64,000 nucleotides of DNA from Epiperipatus broadwayi (GCA_028023455.1 JAQFVV010013073.1:62001-126000); one strand, 5' to 3'. Counted from the first letter of the stretch, positions 13,441 through 25,317 are shown. Notes: generated from the letters alone by a model not told the origin. Numbers and translations: made by a program.

Positions 13441-14745
13441 GAAAATATAAAGAATGAAAACATAATGAATATCTTTATAAATAATTCAATTTTAAATATT
13501 CTAAACTCAGATTTTATACTTTGCAAAGAATATCGTTATTTTTGGAATATTCAAATACATTCTGAAAATCAAATTATAAAAATGTTATCTTATTATCAAA
13601 CAAAATCTAAAATGTTGGGATAAATAGTAAACCAGTATTACAATAACAATACCAACTGCAAAATAACAAAACTGTTTCTTAATCATAATCATGCAATTAA
13701 AAAAACGCTTTTAATTATTAAGATGAGAAAAAAAAATTAATGAAAATGATTATGTTATAGTAATAAAATTAGGTTGTGTCTAGTTTTAAAAAATGAAATT
13801 ATTATAAATATTTTAATTCTTCTTTCAAAATGGGGATGATTTTATATAAAAATATATACAAAAAAATTTAAGCTTTTGCAATTCCAAGACAGATCAAAAA
13901 ATTTGATAAAACTTTTGTCTCAGCTCAAAGAGAAGAGTAAATGTATGTCCTAAAAATGATGTTTAGAAGACATAGTATCATTATTATTTACAAACTTCTG
14001 CAGGAGTGATTTTGGCTTAGAATAATTCTCAATCTCCAATTATATAAGTAGAGGTATCTCTTGAATTCATTATCAAAAGTGATAAAATGTTAGGATTTTA
14101 TTACTATTTAATCATATAATGTTTATTGCCAAAGAACTATATTCAATAATTGTAAATTTCATGAAAGATATTTTTTCAAAAATAAACCCTTTGCATGTCT
14201 TATAGATAGAGATTTTACTGAAACAAAGCAATAAGAAATATCTTGAAGATAAAATTATTTTATGTTGTAACATTTTATGTTGCTAAATATATAAAAATAT
14301 TAATATTTCAAGCATATAACTGATCATGTAATGTTTATTGGCATATAACTGATGATGATAAAAAATAATTCAGTGAATGAGTTTAAGAAATGCTTATATT
14401 AAAAATATTATAACCAATTTTATAAAAAAGTATAAGTTAATAAAAATTCTTAAATGATTAAAAGTTTATGTAAAAGATAAATATATGTAATCTGAGAAAC
14501 ATATTTTTTTAAAAATATGGTATATTTGTAAAGATATATAATAGATTATTTTTATAAACAACTAACATCAAAGCAAGATTCAATGCCAAATAGAATTAAA
14601 AATTTGAACAATAAAGATATATATGAATTTATTAAAAATATTTCACCATTACTTTGTTAATTTATAAAAAAAAAAAAAAATGTTAATTTTATAAGTACAA
14701 TAATAAATAATGAATTAACTCAAAATAGATACGTTTTATAATTGA
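13441..14745. other. AT-rich sequence, no gene seen
   Basis: No domain or repeat recognised. The 5' untranslated part of the downstream PLE may lie in the last few hundred bases but I cannot bound it. Confidence 0.4.
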
Positions 14746-16850
14746 AATAAAAAAAAACATTACAAACAAACAATTGGTCTACCTTTAGATTCTGCATATA
14801 TAAATAATCAATGGCATATACACATTTTATATATCAATATTCAATTATCAGACTTTGAACTAAAAGTTTTAAATAAAGGTTTTAATTTTGCAATAACACC
14901 AACAAAATTACCTTTTGAGGATATTATTTGCAGAGTGGAAAGTAGTCTATCAAAAATACCTTACGGGGATGCAGATATAGTGAGGAGGAAAATATACGAT
15001 ATTTTAAATAAGGCAAAACCACCTAAAACTAATTTATGAATTAATGAAAGAAGAGCTTTGTTTGCTTTAAAAAATGACAAATCTATTACTATTCTTCCGG
15101 CAGATAAGAGTAATACTACAGTAATTTTAAATAAAGCTGATTATTTTTAAAAAATACATGATTTATTAAATGATAATATTTATAAAAAAATTTATAGAGA
15201 TCCTATGACTTATCTTGAAAAGAAAACGAAAGCATTAATTTATTCTACTGATCTAGATTTAGAAACAAAGATACAGCTTACTCCGAGGGAAAAATCTTCT
15301 TTTTATCCAAAATTATATGGTTTACCAAAAGTTCACAAGCCAGATATTCCATTGAGACCGATTGTAAGTGCAGTTGGTTCACCTACACAGATACTAGCTC
15401 GTTTTTTGACTTCTTTTTTACAGCCGCATTTAACAACGATGTCATCATATATTAAAGATGCTAATCATTTTCTTGAGCTTATCCGGGATATTAAATTGAC
15501 TAAGAATGATATTTTGGTAAGTTTTGACATTGTTTCACTTTTTACTAGTGTACCTGTAAATGAAGCGATTCAAGTTTTAAAAAATATTCAGTTGCCTAAT
15601 TTTGCTGTGGTTTTGATTGAACACTGCTTATTGAATACATTTTTTGTTTTTGATGATAATCAAACATCAGGTCTAGCTATGGGTTCACCAATTTCTCCAG
15701 CATTAGCTTCTATTTTTATGGAGGATTTGGAAAATAAAATTTTGACTTTAGAAGTTAAAAAACCATCTATATGGCTGAGGTATGTTGATGATATCTTTGT
15801 TATTTGGCCTCATGGTAAGCATGCTCTTGATGACTTTTTTAATTTTTTAAACTCTCTTCACAACAATATTAAATTTACCATGGAAATAGAAAATAATAAT
15901 CAATTACCTTTTTTAGATGTTTTGATTGAAAGAAGGGAAGATGGTTCTTTATCCCATGGTATATATAAAAAACCAACACACACTGGGAGATATCTGCATT
16001 TTTCCTCTCATCACCATCCTGCACAACTATTTTCAGTGGCAAAGACATTATTGGATAGAACAAAGAGACTTTCTGATGATAGCCATTTTCACTGGGACCT
16101 TTTTGCTACTAATAAAATGCTTCTTCATAATGGTTTTAATTACAAAATTATTAATAGGGCTTATACATATCAAAAGAAAAAAGATTTTGATACATCAAAA
16201 ATTAAGACAATTTTGCCATATATTAAAGGAGTAACTGATAGAATTGGTAACATTTTAAAGAATAATAATATTCACATAATTTACACTACTTATAAAAAAA
16301 TTAGTGAAATATTTCCTCTTCCTAAAGATAAAATTGCTTTGGAGTGTCATGGTGTGTATGAAATTCCATGTAGGATCTGTCCACATACATATATAGGACA
16401 GACTAATCATAGAATAAATATTAGAAAGGAAGAACACATTCTGGCAGTGAGAGAAAAATCCAATTCATCAGCTATTTATTCTCATATTAAATTAACAAAT
16501 CATGATATCAATTTTGAAAAAACAAATATTTTAGCAAAAATTGAACAATATGACCAGAGATTGCTAAGAGAAGCTATAGAGATTTTTAAAAGGCCCAAGA
16601 GCATAAATGAAAGGTGTGAGTTAAAGAAGATTAACAACATTTGGAAGAAACTATTGGAAGAGAAAATAAATTTTAAAACTTCTCAACCAATAGAATTTAA
16701 ATATGAGGAGAAAGAAAACGATAAAAATGATTTTAAATCTCACATGCATTCTTATGATTTGAGAAAGAGGACGCTCTGAGGAAGGTACTTGATATTGTAC
16801 TGAAACGTCAGCATTTAGCTTTTTCACTACACGGAATATCCCACACATAG
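14746..16850 (+). mobile_element. Penelope-like retroelement (RT + GIY-YIG), nearly intact
   Basis: One reading frame can be followed from 14746 to the stop at 16777-16779, broken only by TGA at 15037-15039 and TAA at 15148-15150. The part before the first stop has PLE N-terminal character (QLSDFELKVLNKGFNFA), and between the stops lies ITILPADKSNTTVILNKADY, the conserved block ahead of the RT core. The part after 15205 carries RT and endonuclease. After the stop there is a short 3' region including ACTGAAACGTCAGC. I see no clear terminal repeats, so the ends are approximate. PLEs prime reverse transcription at the break made by their own GIY-YIG nuclease. Intact copies of this family may exist elsewhere in the genome (inference). 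Confidence 0.9.
15205..16779 (+). CDS. PLE reverse transcriptase with C-terminal GIY-YIG endonuclease
   Basis: This 524-codon frame is the main part of the PLE polyprotein. From this ATG: YGLPKVHKPDIPLRPI at residues 38-53, RT motif A (VSFDIVSLFTSVPVNEAI) at about 105-122, motif B (GLAMGSPISPALASIF) at about 156-171, catalytic motif C YVDD at 193-196, and then LPFLDVLIERR with a YKKPTHTGRYLHF stretch. The GIY-YIG nuclease starts at about 383 (GVYEIPCRIC), with YIGQT at 396-400 and RKEEH at 407-411; the paired cysteines ahead of YIG fit PLE nucleases. Catalytic residues of both domains look preserved. The start is simply the first ATG after two in-frame stops; the natural protein began at least 150 codons earlier. 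It is probably silent as it stands, but could be translated as an N-truncated protein. No neighbour belongs to it. Confidence 0.88.
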   Translation: MTYLEKKTKALIYSTDLDLETKIQLTPREKSSFYPKLYGLPKVHKPDIPLRPIVSAVGSPTQILARFLTSFLQPHLTTMSSYIKDANHFLELIRDIKLTKNDILVSFDIVSLFTSVPVNEAIQVLKNIQLPNFAVVLIEHCLLNTFFVFDDNQTSGLAMGSPISPALASIFMEDLENKILTLEVKKPSIWLRYVDDIFVIWPHGKHALDDFFNFLNSLHNNIKFTMEIENNNQLPFLDVLIERREDGSLSHGIYKKPTHTGRYLHFSSHHHPAQLFSVAKTLLDRTKRLSDDSHFHWDLFATNKMLLHNGFNYKIINRAYTYQKKKDFDTSKIKTILPYIKGVTDRIGNILKNNNIHIIYTTYKKISEIFPLPKDKIALECHGVYEIPCRICPHTYIGQTNHRINIRKEEHILAVREKSNSSAIYSHIKLTNHDINFEKTNILAKIEQYDQRLLREAIEIFKRPKSINERCELKKINNIWKKLLEEKINFKTSQPIEFKYEEKENDKNDFKSHMHSYDLRKRTL

Positions 16851-16889
16851 TAATAATAATATGACATCTTTTATCTGTGAAAACATTAG

Positions 16890-16924
16890 AATTAATATAT
16901 ATATATATATAATCTTATATCTGT

Positions 16925-16962
<38 letters not shown>

Positions 16963-16980
16963 ACAGATATAAGATTATAT
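16890..16980. repeat. Perfect hairpin: inverted repeat around a TA run
   Basis: ATAATCTTATATCTGTTAT is followed by a TA run and then ATAACAGATATAAGATTAT, its exact reverse complement, near the 3' end of the PLE. Flanking TA dinucleotides extend the symmetry. The structure could form a long hairpin or cruciform. Confidence 0.85.
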
Positions 16981-17590
16981 CCATGTAAATAGAGATAAGT
17001 TTAGCTTTTGATATTGCCAGGAAACTATCAATTACTACTAATTGACAATTCTACATTAACCTATAATAGTTCTATTGTTCAGTTTTATTGAAAAAAAAGG
17101 AAGTCATCTATTACTTCAAGCCAGAGTTGTTAAGTGGTTTCAAACATAGAAAGCTATTTTTAATAAATGTGAGAATGTGAAAGAATAACATCTTTCTTGA
17201 CATTCTGCAAATAATATATTAGAATTCTCCAGAGAATTGTATATGTTGAATTAAATATTTTTATGGATTTTTATTATAATAAAGAATAGTCATAAAGAGA
17301 TTATATTCATGTAAACAGAGATTAGTTTAGCCTTTTATGTTGTCAGAAAAGTATCAATTAGCCAATTTTTTTGAAGCTAAAACATAACAATAGAGCTATT
17401 ATAGGTAAATAGAGAAAAGTTATTTAGCATCAGAAAAATTGTCAATTCTTGGAAATTGATAATTTTCTGAAAATAAGAGAAGCTAAATTTATCTCTGTTT
17501 ATATTGATATAGTCTCCTTATATCTATTCTTTATTATAATAATAATTCATGAAAATATTTAATTCAATACAGTATATATATATATTATAA
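16981..17590. repeat. Family D repeat cluster in mixed orientation
   Basis: Three related segments. About 16981-17080 and 17150-17400 read on the minus strand, and about 17420-17580 on the plus strand. Diagnostic pieces are GTAAATAGAGATAAGTTTAG (minus), TATTATAATAAAGAATAG (minus) and TTTATCTCTGTTTATATTGA with TTCTTTATTATAATAATAAT (plus). The same unit recurs at 21.6 and 51.9-52.3 kb. No coding capacity, family unidentified. Confidence 0.6.
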
Positions 17591-17830
17591 TGGGATGATC
17601 CTTTTCAGGACTCGAGGAAGTCACATTTAACTATAGTCAGACTTTGAGTCTTCTTATAGAATGCCATGGATGATGTGATTTAAAATATAATCCAATCCAC
17701 TCCTCTATTAATAACCTTGTTACTCTCAGAATTCGAGCTCAGAGTAGAAATCGCAATTGACTCTCTTCAGGCATTTTCACCAATATCCCATAGTAATGAT
17801 AAATTTAGTATAAGCTATATATAACTTTTT
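17591..17830. other. Unidentified less AT-rich block
   Basis: A stretch containing CTTTTCAGGACTCGAGGAAG and ATTCGAGCTCAGAGTAGAAA. It stands out from the surrounding A/T-rich DNA and ends with AATATCCCATAGTAATGATA, faintly like the sequence just after the PLE (AATATCCCACACATAGTAAT). It may be a relic of a PLE 3' end; not established. Confidence 0.3.
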
Positions 17831-20800
17831 TATAAATATTAAATCACTAAGTTAATTCAACATATATATGCTGAGTATGTATATTTATAATTATTGGTTT
17901 TATAAAATGACTGAATAAAATAAACAAACGAGACCTGTTTAATTTTAAAATCAAGTTAAAAACACATTTTAATCCATAATAGGAACAAAAATATTATCTC
18001 ATAAATAATAAAAATATTAAAATTTAGAATTATAATCTGTGCTTATATATACAATAATAAACTATTTACCATTCAGAATAAAAACATAATGTAATTATTT
18101 ACATATATATAATTTAAAATCATGTGTGGAATAAATAATACCACCATACATTATAAATCTATGTATTGTGTCATTAAAATGATTCAGTGTACGTTATATG
18201 TCTATATAAGATAACATCCATTCACACTAGATTAATAATAGAATGTATTCTGATATTAATTATGTATGTTTAAAAAGAAATTATGATAATTTTCAGGTAA
18301 GATTCAATTTGGAATATAATAAAATTTACTTCCAAATTGAAATAATTTAAAAACTTTTACCTTAGTCAGCCATCACTTTCATCAAAATATCAACATCTAA
18401 ATTTTATTAAATAAATAAAAATAAAATGTTCATCTTATCAGTTCTCCAATTTAATATACGAAGTAATTTTTCCATGTAAATATAGTTATCCACAAAGGAA
18501 ATAAAGTTTTAGAGTTATTAAAGTGAACAACGAAGTATTCCAAGATGCTAAAAAATAATGGTTTCATATTCCTCCTTAGACGAAATAAAATGATGATGAA
18601 TGTTGAAAGGTAATGTTCCTTGATCATCCTTTGAAGAGATAATCCAAATATTTATTCTTTTAAATATTTGCATAGTAAAATATTTAAAATCTTCTTCAAT
18701 ATAATATTCCATTATTAAGGCAACTTTTTAGTAAAAATTACGATGATTATACTTTAGGCATTAAGTAGGAATAAATTTACATGTTCAGGTTTAAAACATC
18801 AGCAGAAATCCTTGGCATAAATTGTCTAGCCAAAGAACATCTTTATAAATTTTTGTCTTCTTAAACATATATTTTGTAAACTCATTTCGAAGTCGTTGAT
18901 AACTTTTATAACCTTGTCAATTTCAATGGTTATTTTTTTATAGTTCTTTATAATATTAAAAGGCAGTAAATTAATTACTTGAAGAAAGTTTTAAAAATAG
19001 TGAATCTTCTTTTTTTCTTAAATGTGTTCTAAATTCGAACACATTTAAATTTACAGACGTAGTTATTGCCTTGATAACTAAATAGAAGATTATTGTTATA
19101 ACAATATTAGTTCATTTTTATACTGGATTAATTTCTGCAAGCATATCACATAATCATGCTCATGCTCTCTATTGTTTAAAATACACAATTTGTAATAAAC
19201 TTTAAATGTTTATTTCCTTTGTTTCAACTGATAAAATGCAATGATGACTTATGGCTTTGTCAAATGTCAAGTTTTGGTTAATAAAAAAATATTATTAGTT
19301 AAAAACATTTATTTATGTGTGTGTATAAACAAATTAGAATAATTCATTTTTAGAATTATTCTTTTAATACTAACTAGTTTATGTATATAACTGATATATG
19401 AAAAGCTTAAGATAGATGTATGTTATTTATATCTATTGATTCGATATAGGCACAGTTAAATTCACAAAGAAACAAATTGTTTTAGATGAGGCTCATGTGG
19501 TACTCTCACAATATATATATGTGTGTGTGTGTATATACTTATGTAAATAATCACATTTTTAATATTAACTGTTATCATTGGAAATATGCTATTCAGTAGA
19601 ACATTGTAATTAAAAAGTTTTCAGTCAAATCAATTGCAGTAGAATTAGTTAAAAAAAATAATATCATTAAATGGATTAAAGATCAATGTTGAACCATATG
19701 ATTAAATTTGTAGTTTCAGACTATTTTGTACAAACATTTAAAACATGTGGTTATTACTAATAATAATGATATGAACAGATGAGAAAATACTGTGGAAATG
19801 TTATGTAAAAAACATATTCAATAAATATAAAAACATCTTTTATTACTATCAACATTTAATATGACTTGTTACAGGTTAAAAAATAATAAAAGAAAAATTT
19901 ACTTAGGTAATATTTCAAATGATAATATGAATTTTAATTAGATTTTGTCCTATATGAATTTATTGTAAGTGAATAGAGTGGCTTACTTTTATCACTTTTG
20001 ACACTCAAATTTTTGCAAACTTCTGAGAAATAAGCCATTCACTTATTTATTAGATTATGTGCTGAGCGTCAATAGATTTATAACCAGTACTAAGCAGATA
20101 ATACAAATTTAGATTACCATTCAGTGGATGCTGTGTGATATTATTTATAATAAAAAAAGACAAGAAAGAAAGGGACAATTATTGATTAATAGGATATTGC
20201 AAAAAATGCATTTGATCAATTTATTAATTAAATAAATTCAAATAAAAATGGGTGATTAATTATTTATGAAAAAATATTAAGATGCTGCTGCTAAAGCAAT
20301 AGGCTATGGATATAATAAAATGAGAGAAAAAGACCTATTATTACAGAAATCATAGTTGTATGCAGTCCAAAATAATAAGCAAGTGACAAATTTAAAATGT
20401 AAAACTGTGTGATAGCACATTTGTCACTTTTGGACTCAAACATAACCTAGTGAATTGCTGACCATTTGATTATTGAATTTCAAAATAATAAATAAAATGG
20501 TAAAAATAAAATGAATAAGTATTGTACAAATAAGATATGTGTAAAGAATTTAGATCTGAATAATATATAGTTATAACAGGTAATTGAACAAATACTATTA
20601 AAATATAAAAAAGTGAGGGTTTAATTTAATATATTGTATAAAAACAGTGAGTAGAGAAAAGAATAGTTTCAGTAATGGTGTAATTGTCAAAAATAGAAAT
20701 AATATATTATTAGTAATAAAAATGTAGGCGCAAAGAAAAATGGAAAAAATATATGTAATTATAATAAAACAATCAATGTTTTATTTTGTTCTGTTTTTAA

Positions 20801-21000
20801 TATGAGCTATATGTTAATAAATATAACTAATAAAAACAATAATAATAATCTCTTTACATATGTACTTAATACATCCAATTTTTTATTACTTTGAAATAAA
20901 AGCTGACAATTTTGACTAATCATTAGTCAAAAAAAACATTAAATTTGTTGTAATTGAAAATAATAAACAAATTACATACAATAAGCATGTGAAAAATGAG
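17831..21000. other. AT-rich sequence, no gene seen
   Basis: No domain or recurrent family recognised. A small palindrome lies at about 19020-19048 (AAATGTGTT, spacer, AACACATTT). Short GT/TA microsatellites lie near 19510. Confidence 0.4.
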
Positions 21001-21002
21001 TA

Positions 21003-21086
21003 TTGTTGTTGTTGTCATTGTCATTGTTGTTGTTGTTGTTATTATTATTATTATTATTATTAGTAGTAGTAGTAGTAGTAGTAGTA
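21003..21086. repeat. Compound trinucleotide microsatellite
   Basis: Successive runs of (TTG)n with two TCA interruptions, then (TTA)n, then (GTA)n. The sharp switches between unit types are typical of a microsatellite that changed phase by point mutation and re-expanded. Confidence 0.9.
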
Positions 21087-21114
21087 TAATAGTAGATACA
21101 TTTTGTTATCATAG

Positions 21115-21445
21115 CAATAATATTGGCATCAGCATGGGATTTGGGTTTTCATCATCAGATTTTCAATGATATGGATGGTGAAAAGTTGGAGGTTGCAATA
21201 GACTAAAATATGTCCATTAAAGTGTGAACATTTGCTATCTTAATATAAACTGATCACTGATTATATATATGTGTGGGAGATGATAATCTGGACCAACTGT
21301 TGAATGCTGGTTTAGCATGAAATATGTATATAGGTGATTATTTATCTTTTCTACATGTGTGTGGTCATGTGTATCAGTTGTATGAGATAGTGTGGATAGT
21401 TGAAGGATGCTTGAAAATCTGACTTTAAATCCCCTATACTTATCA
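21115..21445 (+). repeat. Family A/B repeat
   Basis: Starts at GGCATCAGCATGGGATTTGG and carries the CTTAATATAAACTGATCACTG block, the core ATAATCTGGACCAACTGTTG with GGTTTAGCATGAAATATG, and an end TGAAAATCTGACTTTAAATCCCC. The TTATCTTTTCTACATGTGTG segment is closer to family B. Confidence 0.65.
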
Positions 21446-21550
21446 TAGAAATAATAAACTTTCCTCATTTATAAAAAGTCTTGGTTATTTTTATTATTCA
21501 ATACAAATCAATATTTTAATAGTATTTATTCTAGTTATGTAAATATGTTT

Positions 21551-21720
21551 TGTTATATATATATATATATATAAGAACTTGTTTAGTCTCAGGTATATAT
21601 ATATATAAGAACTTGTTTAGTCTCAGGTTGATTATCAATCAGTTGGAATTAGTAGTTTATTGGCAACATTAAAAGTTAATATTATCTCTGTTTACAGGAA
21701 TATAATCTCTTAATTTCCAA
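21551..21720 (+). repeat. Family D repeat with a duplicated 5' end
   Basis: TATATA followed by AAGAACTTGTTTAGTCTCAGG occurs twice in succession, and the second copy runs on into TTGGCAACATTAAAAG and TATCTCTGTTTACAGGAATA, matching the units at 17 and 52 kb. Confidence 0.6.
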
Positions 21721-22714
21721 CCTTTATCAAACTAAAAGTCCATGAAAAAATATATTTTCAACACATATATAAACATATGTGTTATGCATGTTAATCCTTT
21801 GCTAAATTAAAAATGTGGATAATGAAAAAAATCATTAAATGTTTTATTGTTTGATAGTTTTAAAAAGTAAAGCACCTATATTCACTGATATAGACTGCAA
21901 TCCATAGACCTTAAGCTCTAGAATATATCCCTTTACCATTATACCAAACCTCCTATGGTAATTGCATATTACAACCAAGTAGCAATAGTCTATCATTGTC
22001 ATTCTTAATTCAGCAGTGCATATGATTTCCTCAACCACATTTATTGTAGCATGTTAATATTTAGGTCTGCATTATACACATGTGCAAATAGATAGGTATC
22101 ACTTTAGCAATTTTCATAATTAAAAAAAAAAATTGACTACATAATTATACACTCAAGGATGTAGCCAAATTCTCTACAGAAAAGACCAGCGAACATTGCA
22201 ACATTGCCATAAAGTTTCATTTAATTTTTTTTAAGGTTTTTTTTTTTTTTGCAATTTCTAAAATAAAGAAAAAAGATTGAATCTTTTATTGTTTTGTCAT
22301 CATTTGTTGTTTTTTTATTAAAAATTTGATCCATTAAAAATTAAATTAAAAAATTGTAAACTATAATTGGTTGTCTCTTGGTTAACTAATTTATTAAAAG
22401 TTCTGTATTATAAAATCTTTTATTTAATACTTTCCTCAGCAAGATATTTAATCAAAAATAGCAATCAAAGACGTTTTATAAGTTTGCTTTTAACTTTATT
22501 CTTTTATGTTTAGTAAAATTCAGTTTACAAAAAGTGATTATTAGAAAAAATTTGAAAATGCATGTAATATCTTTATTATTTTATAAATCATGATAATAGA
22601 TCTCAGAATGGCTTAATGATATTATAATAAAATGATCAACTACAAACCAACTCTAACTATTGATAGTATAATGGAATTATTAATGTATTGTATAGCAATA
22701 ATGTACTTTTAATA
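21721..22714. other. AT-rich sequence, no gene seen
   Basis: No coding or repeat feature recognised. Confidence 0.35.
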
Positions 22715-23680
22715 TAACTTAGAATTCTTCCAACAAAATCAAGGGCTGATCATGGGATCGCCACTGCCACCTTGCTTAGCAACACTTACATGGAAGAACT
22801 TGAAATCATAGCTATAAATACTACTCTATTTCTGCCTAAAGTATGGTTTCACTATGTTGATAATACATTTGTTATATGGCAGCATGGTAAAGCATAATTA
22901 CAGTTATTCTGGATGCACATCAACAACATATCTTCTTCAATTAAATTCACCATGGAATCAGAATGAAAACCCATATTTGCATTTCTAGATGTTTTGTGAC
23001 AAGACTACCTCAAGGCAAAATAAAAACAACAGTTTATAGGAAACCAGTACACACTAGCAAGTATGTGGCATATACATCCAATCATACCAGAACCACAAAA
23101 CATGGAATTAAACTATCACAATGGAACAGAGCAAATAAAATTTATTCAGATACCAGTGATTTGGAAAATCAATGTATTTACATACAACAAATTTTCATGG
23201 AGAATAGTTATACATCAGCAGTTATCAAGAAAACATTTAATAGACAACAAAAAGATTCATCAAAAAGAAAAACAATTATTGGTACCATAGTGTTTCAACA
23301 CATATCAGGAATAGCAGACATACTAAAGAAAATCTGCAGTCAATATAACATTAGAAAAGTTTTCCAAAGCCATACTACATTTCAAGGAATTCTAACTTCT
23401 ACAAAAAGTAACTAGAAATACTAAAAACAAAAATTATATCTATAAAATACAATGTGAATGTGGAAAGAAGTATATTGGTGAGACCAGTCACCCTGTTAAA
23501 CCACTATTGAAAGAACACAAACTAATAGTTAAAAGAAAAAACAGGTGTCTACAGCAGAGACCATATATGTACTAATGAACATATATTCAATTGGAAAATT
23601 ATAAAAATACTGGATAGAGTGGAAAAAAAGCAAAAAAAAAAAAAATTCAAATATGTTGTTCATTTGACAATGATAAATAA
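22715..23680 (+). pseudogene. Decayed Penelope-like element, RT 3' part and GIY-YIG (second lineage)
   Basis: Conceptual translation in shifting frames gives a motif B remnant (GLIMGSPL, about 22745), motif C as HYVDNTFVIWQHGKA (about 22850, with YVDN in place of YVDD) and FTMESE plus FAFLDVL (about 22945-22995). A longer 150-codon frame from 22963 to 23415 then carries TTVYRKPVHTSKYVAYTSNH and SGIADILKKICSQYNIRKVF. A GIY-YIG remnant follows (YKIQCECGKKYIGETSHP, about 23440-23495). The order matches PLE proteins. Its spacing and residues differ clearly from the element at 15 kb, so it is another PLE lineage. The upstream RT half is missing, and frameshifts, stops and the D-to-N change make it inactive. 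Confidence 0.82.
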
Positions 23681-23832
23681 TTCTATAAGTCCACCCAGTG
23701 AGATAATACACATAGTCACGGAGCCTCTAATTAATCACATTTGTAGAAAAAAGTATTACAAAAATTATATCAGGAGGATATGAACCAACCTTTACACATA
23801 AGTATATGAAATTTCTACTGACTTTAATCTTT

Positions 23833-24060
23833 GACAAAATAGCTTAGTTGATTAGAGTGTTGCCTTAAAAATTTGATATTCACAAATCAAAAGTTATAAG
23901 TTCAACTCCTATGTTAATATAATCACTAGTCAGGCAGCAATGTTTAAAGAAGAGTGAAGAATAGTACGGCTCTAAACATTGTGTAATTACTAACCTGTAT
24001 TGTGTATTTGTGTGTTATTAATAACAAGTTTGCATTTGAAAGTTTGAATAAAGTTTATAA
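23833..24060 (+). repeat. tRNA-like short repeat (candidate SINE head)
   Basis: TAGCTTAGTTGATTAGAGTG (from 23840) resembles a pol III A box, and AAGTTCAACTCCT (23898-23910) resembles a B box, about 50 bp apart as in tRNA genes. No anticodon arm or acceptor pairing convincing enough for a functional tRNA was seen. It lies just downstream of the PLE fragment and could be a tRNA-derived SINE or tRNA pseudogene. The 3' limit is a guess. Confidence 0.45.
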
Positions 24061-24648
24061 TTTTCTAGGCATTCAACATTTAATATCAATGATGAAAATA
24101 GTCCAACATATTATGACATAAAATTACAAATAATTTGTAGACTATTAAATGCTTTTTATATTAATTCGCCTTATTTGTGTATGTTTTTCTCTGAATGTAC
24201 AAATTTTTGAATTTTTAACAATGAAAAAAAATCTGTTCCTATTTATAACTCAAACATTACATCCTTACACTTTTCAAGAAAACTCCTTAACAACTGAGAT
24301 AACAGAAATATTACATTTGTAGAATAAAATTTTGTTAATATTCATTGATTCATACTTGTTTAAATTAATTAAAAAGCCAACACATAAATATTTTTATATA
24401 GTAGATGATCACATAATATTTAAATTTAAAATTCATCTATTAGAAAATATATTTTTTATTTTCACATCTTATTATTAAATTATAATTTTTGTTAGATACT
24501 TTTGTAGTTTTAACCATTTTTTAAAATAATATTTAAAAATAACTAAAAAGTAAAAAAATAATATGCAAAACAAATTTTTTAAAATAATGCTTTAAGTAAA
24601 TAGCCAATAAAAAAAAATAGAAAAATTACAAAATAATCCACTTCTCAG
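24061..24648. other. AT-rich sequence, no gene seen
   Basis: Nothing recognised. Confidence 0.35.
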
Positions 24649-24886
24649 TTAATTTGCCATTCTTGGAAAATATCAGTTATCTTAAGAATCTAGATTTTTT
24701 ATAAAATAATTGGTAATTGTAGGAATATTGTTGTTTCATAAAAACATTTAAAGCTCAAATAAATCCTAAAAATCAAAAAGACCTCAAATGCTTTTATGAA
24801 ATGACAATATTCTTGTTATTTCCAATTGTTTTATAACAAGTATAGATTATTAAAATCTCTAATATTTTCCAAGAATGGCAAATTAA
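24649..24886. mobile_element. Palindromic MITE flanked by TTAA
   Basis: The left end TTTGCCATTCTTGGAAAATA is the exact reverse complement of the right end, and each end is flanked outward by TTAA (24649-24652 and 24883-24886). The symmetry continues inward in imperfect form: CAATATTCTTGTTATTTCCAA on the right pairs with TTGGTAATTGTAGGAATATTG on the left. The element is about 238 bp with no coding capacity. A TTAA duplication suggests piggyBac-type mobilisation. A TA duplication with ATTTGCC termini, mariner-like, is the alternative. Confidence 0.85.
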
Positions 24887-25317
24887 CCACGACACAGATT
24901 ACTTTGTTATTTTTCTAATTCTTAGTCAGCTATTTACATAAAAGCTAATATTTTTATATATATTATTACTTTAAATCAAAATTTTAAAAAAATGAGCAAA
25001 AATTGTTTGAAAATTGCTTCACAAATTATCATAATAACCTCGATTATGCATAAATAATGGATGCTAATTTTTAAAATATATATATATGCGTGTGTGTGTG
25101 TAAATGATTAAATAGCAATTGTTTTATTGTAAAAAGAAATCTCTTTATTAGGATTTTTTTTAAAAAAGAGCTTATGAATATAGACTATCAATTTTTACAA
25201 AAAGAAATGTGAGTGGTGCCATTAGTATTACTATTTAAATGACAGTTGTAAATTTATCAAAATATACTTAAAAAATTCTTAGAATAGACAGAGAAAGATT
25301 TACTAAAATGATTTTAA
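24887..25317. other. AT-rich sequence, no gene seen
   Basis: Short GT microsatellite near 25086-25101; otherwise nothing recognised. Confidence 0.35.
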
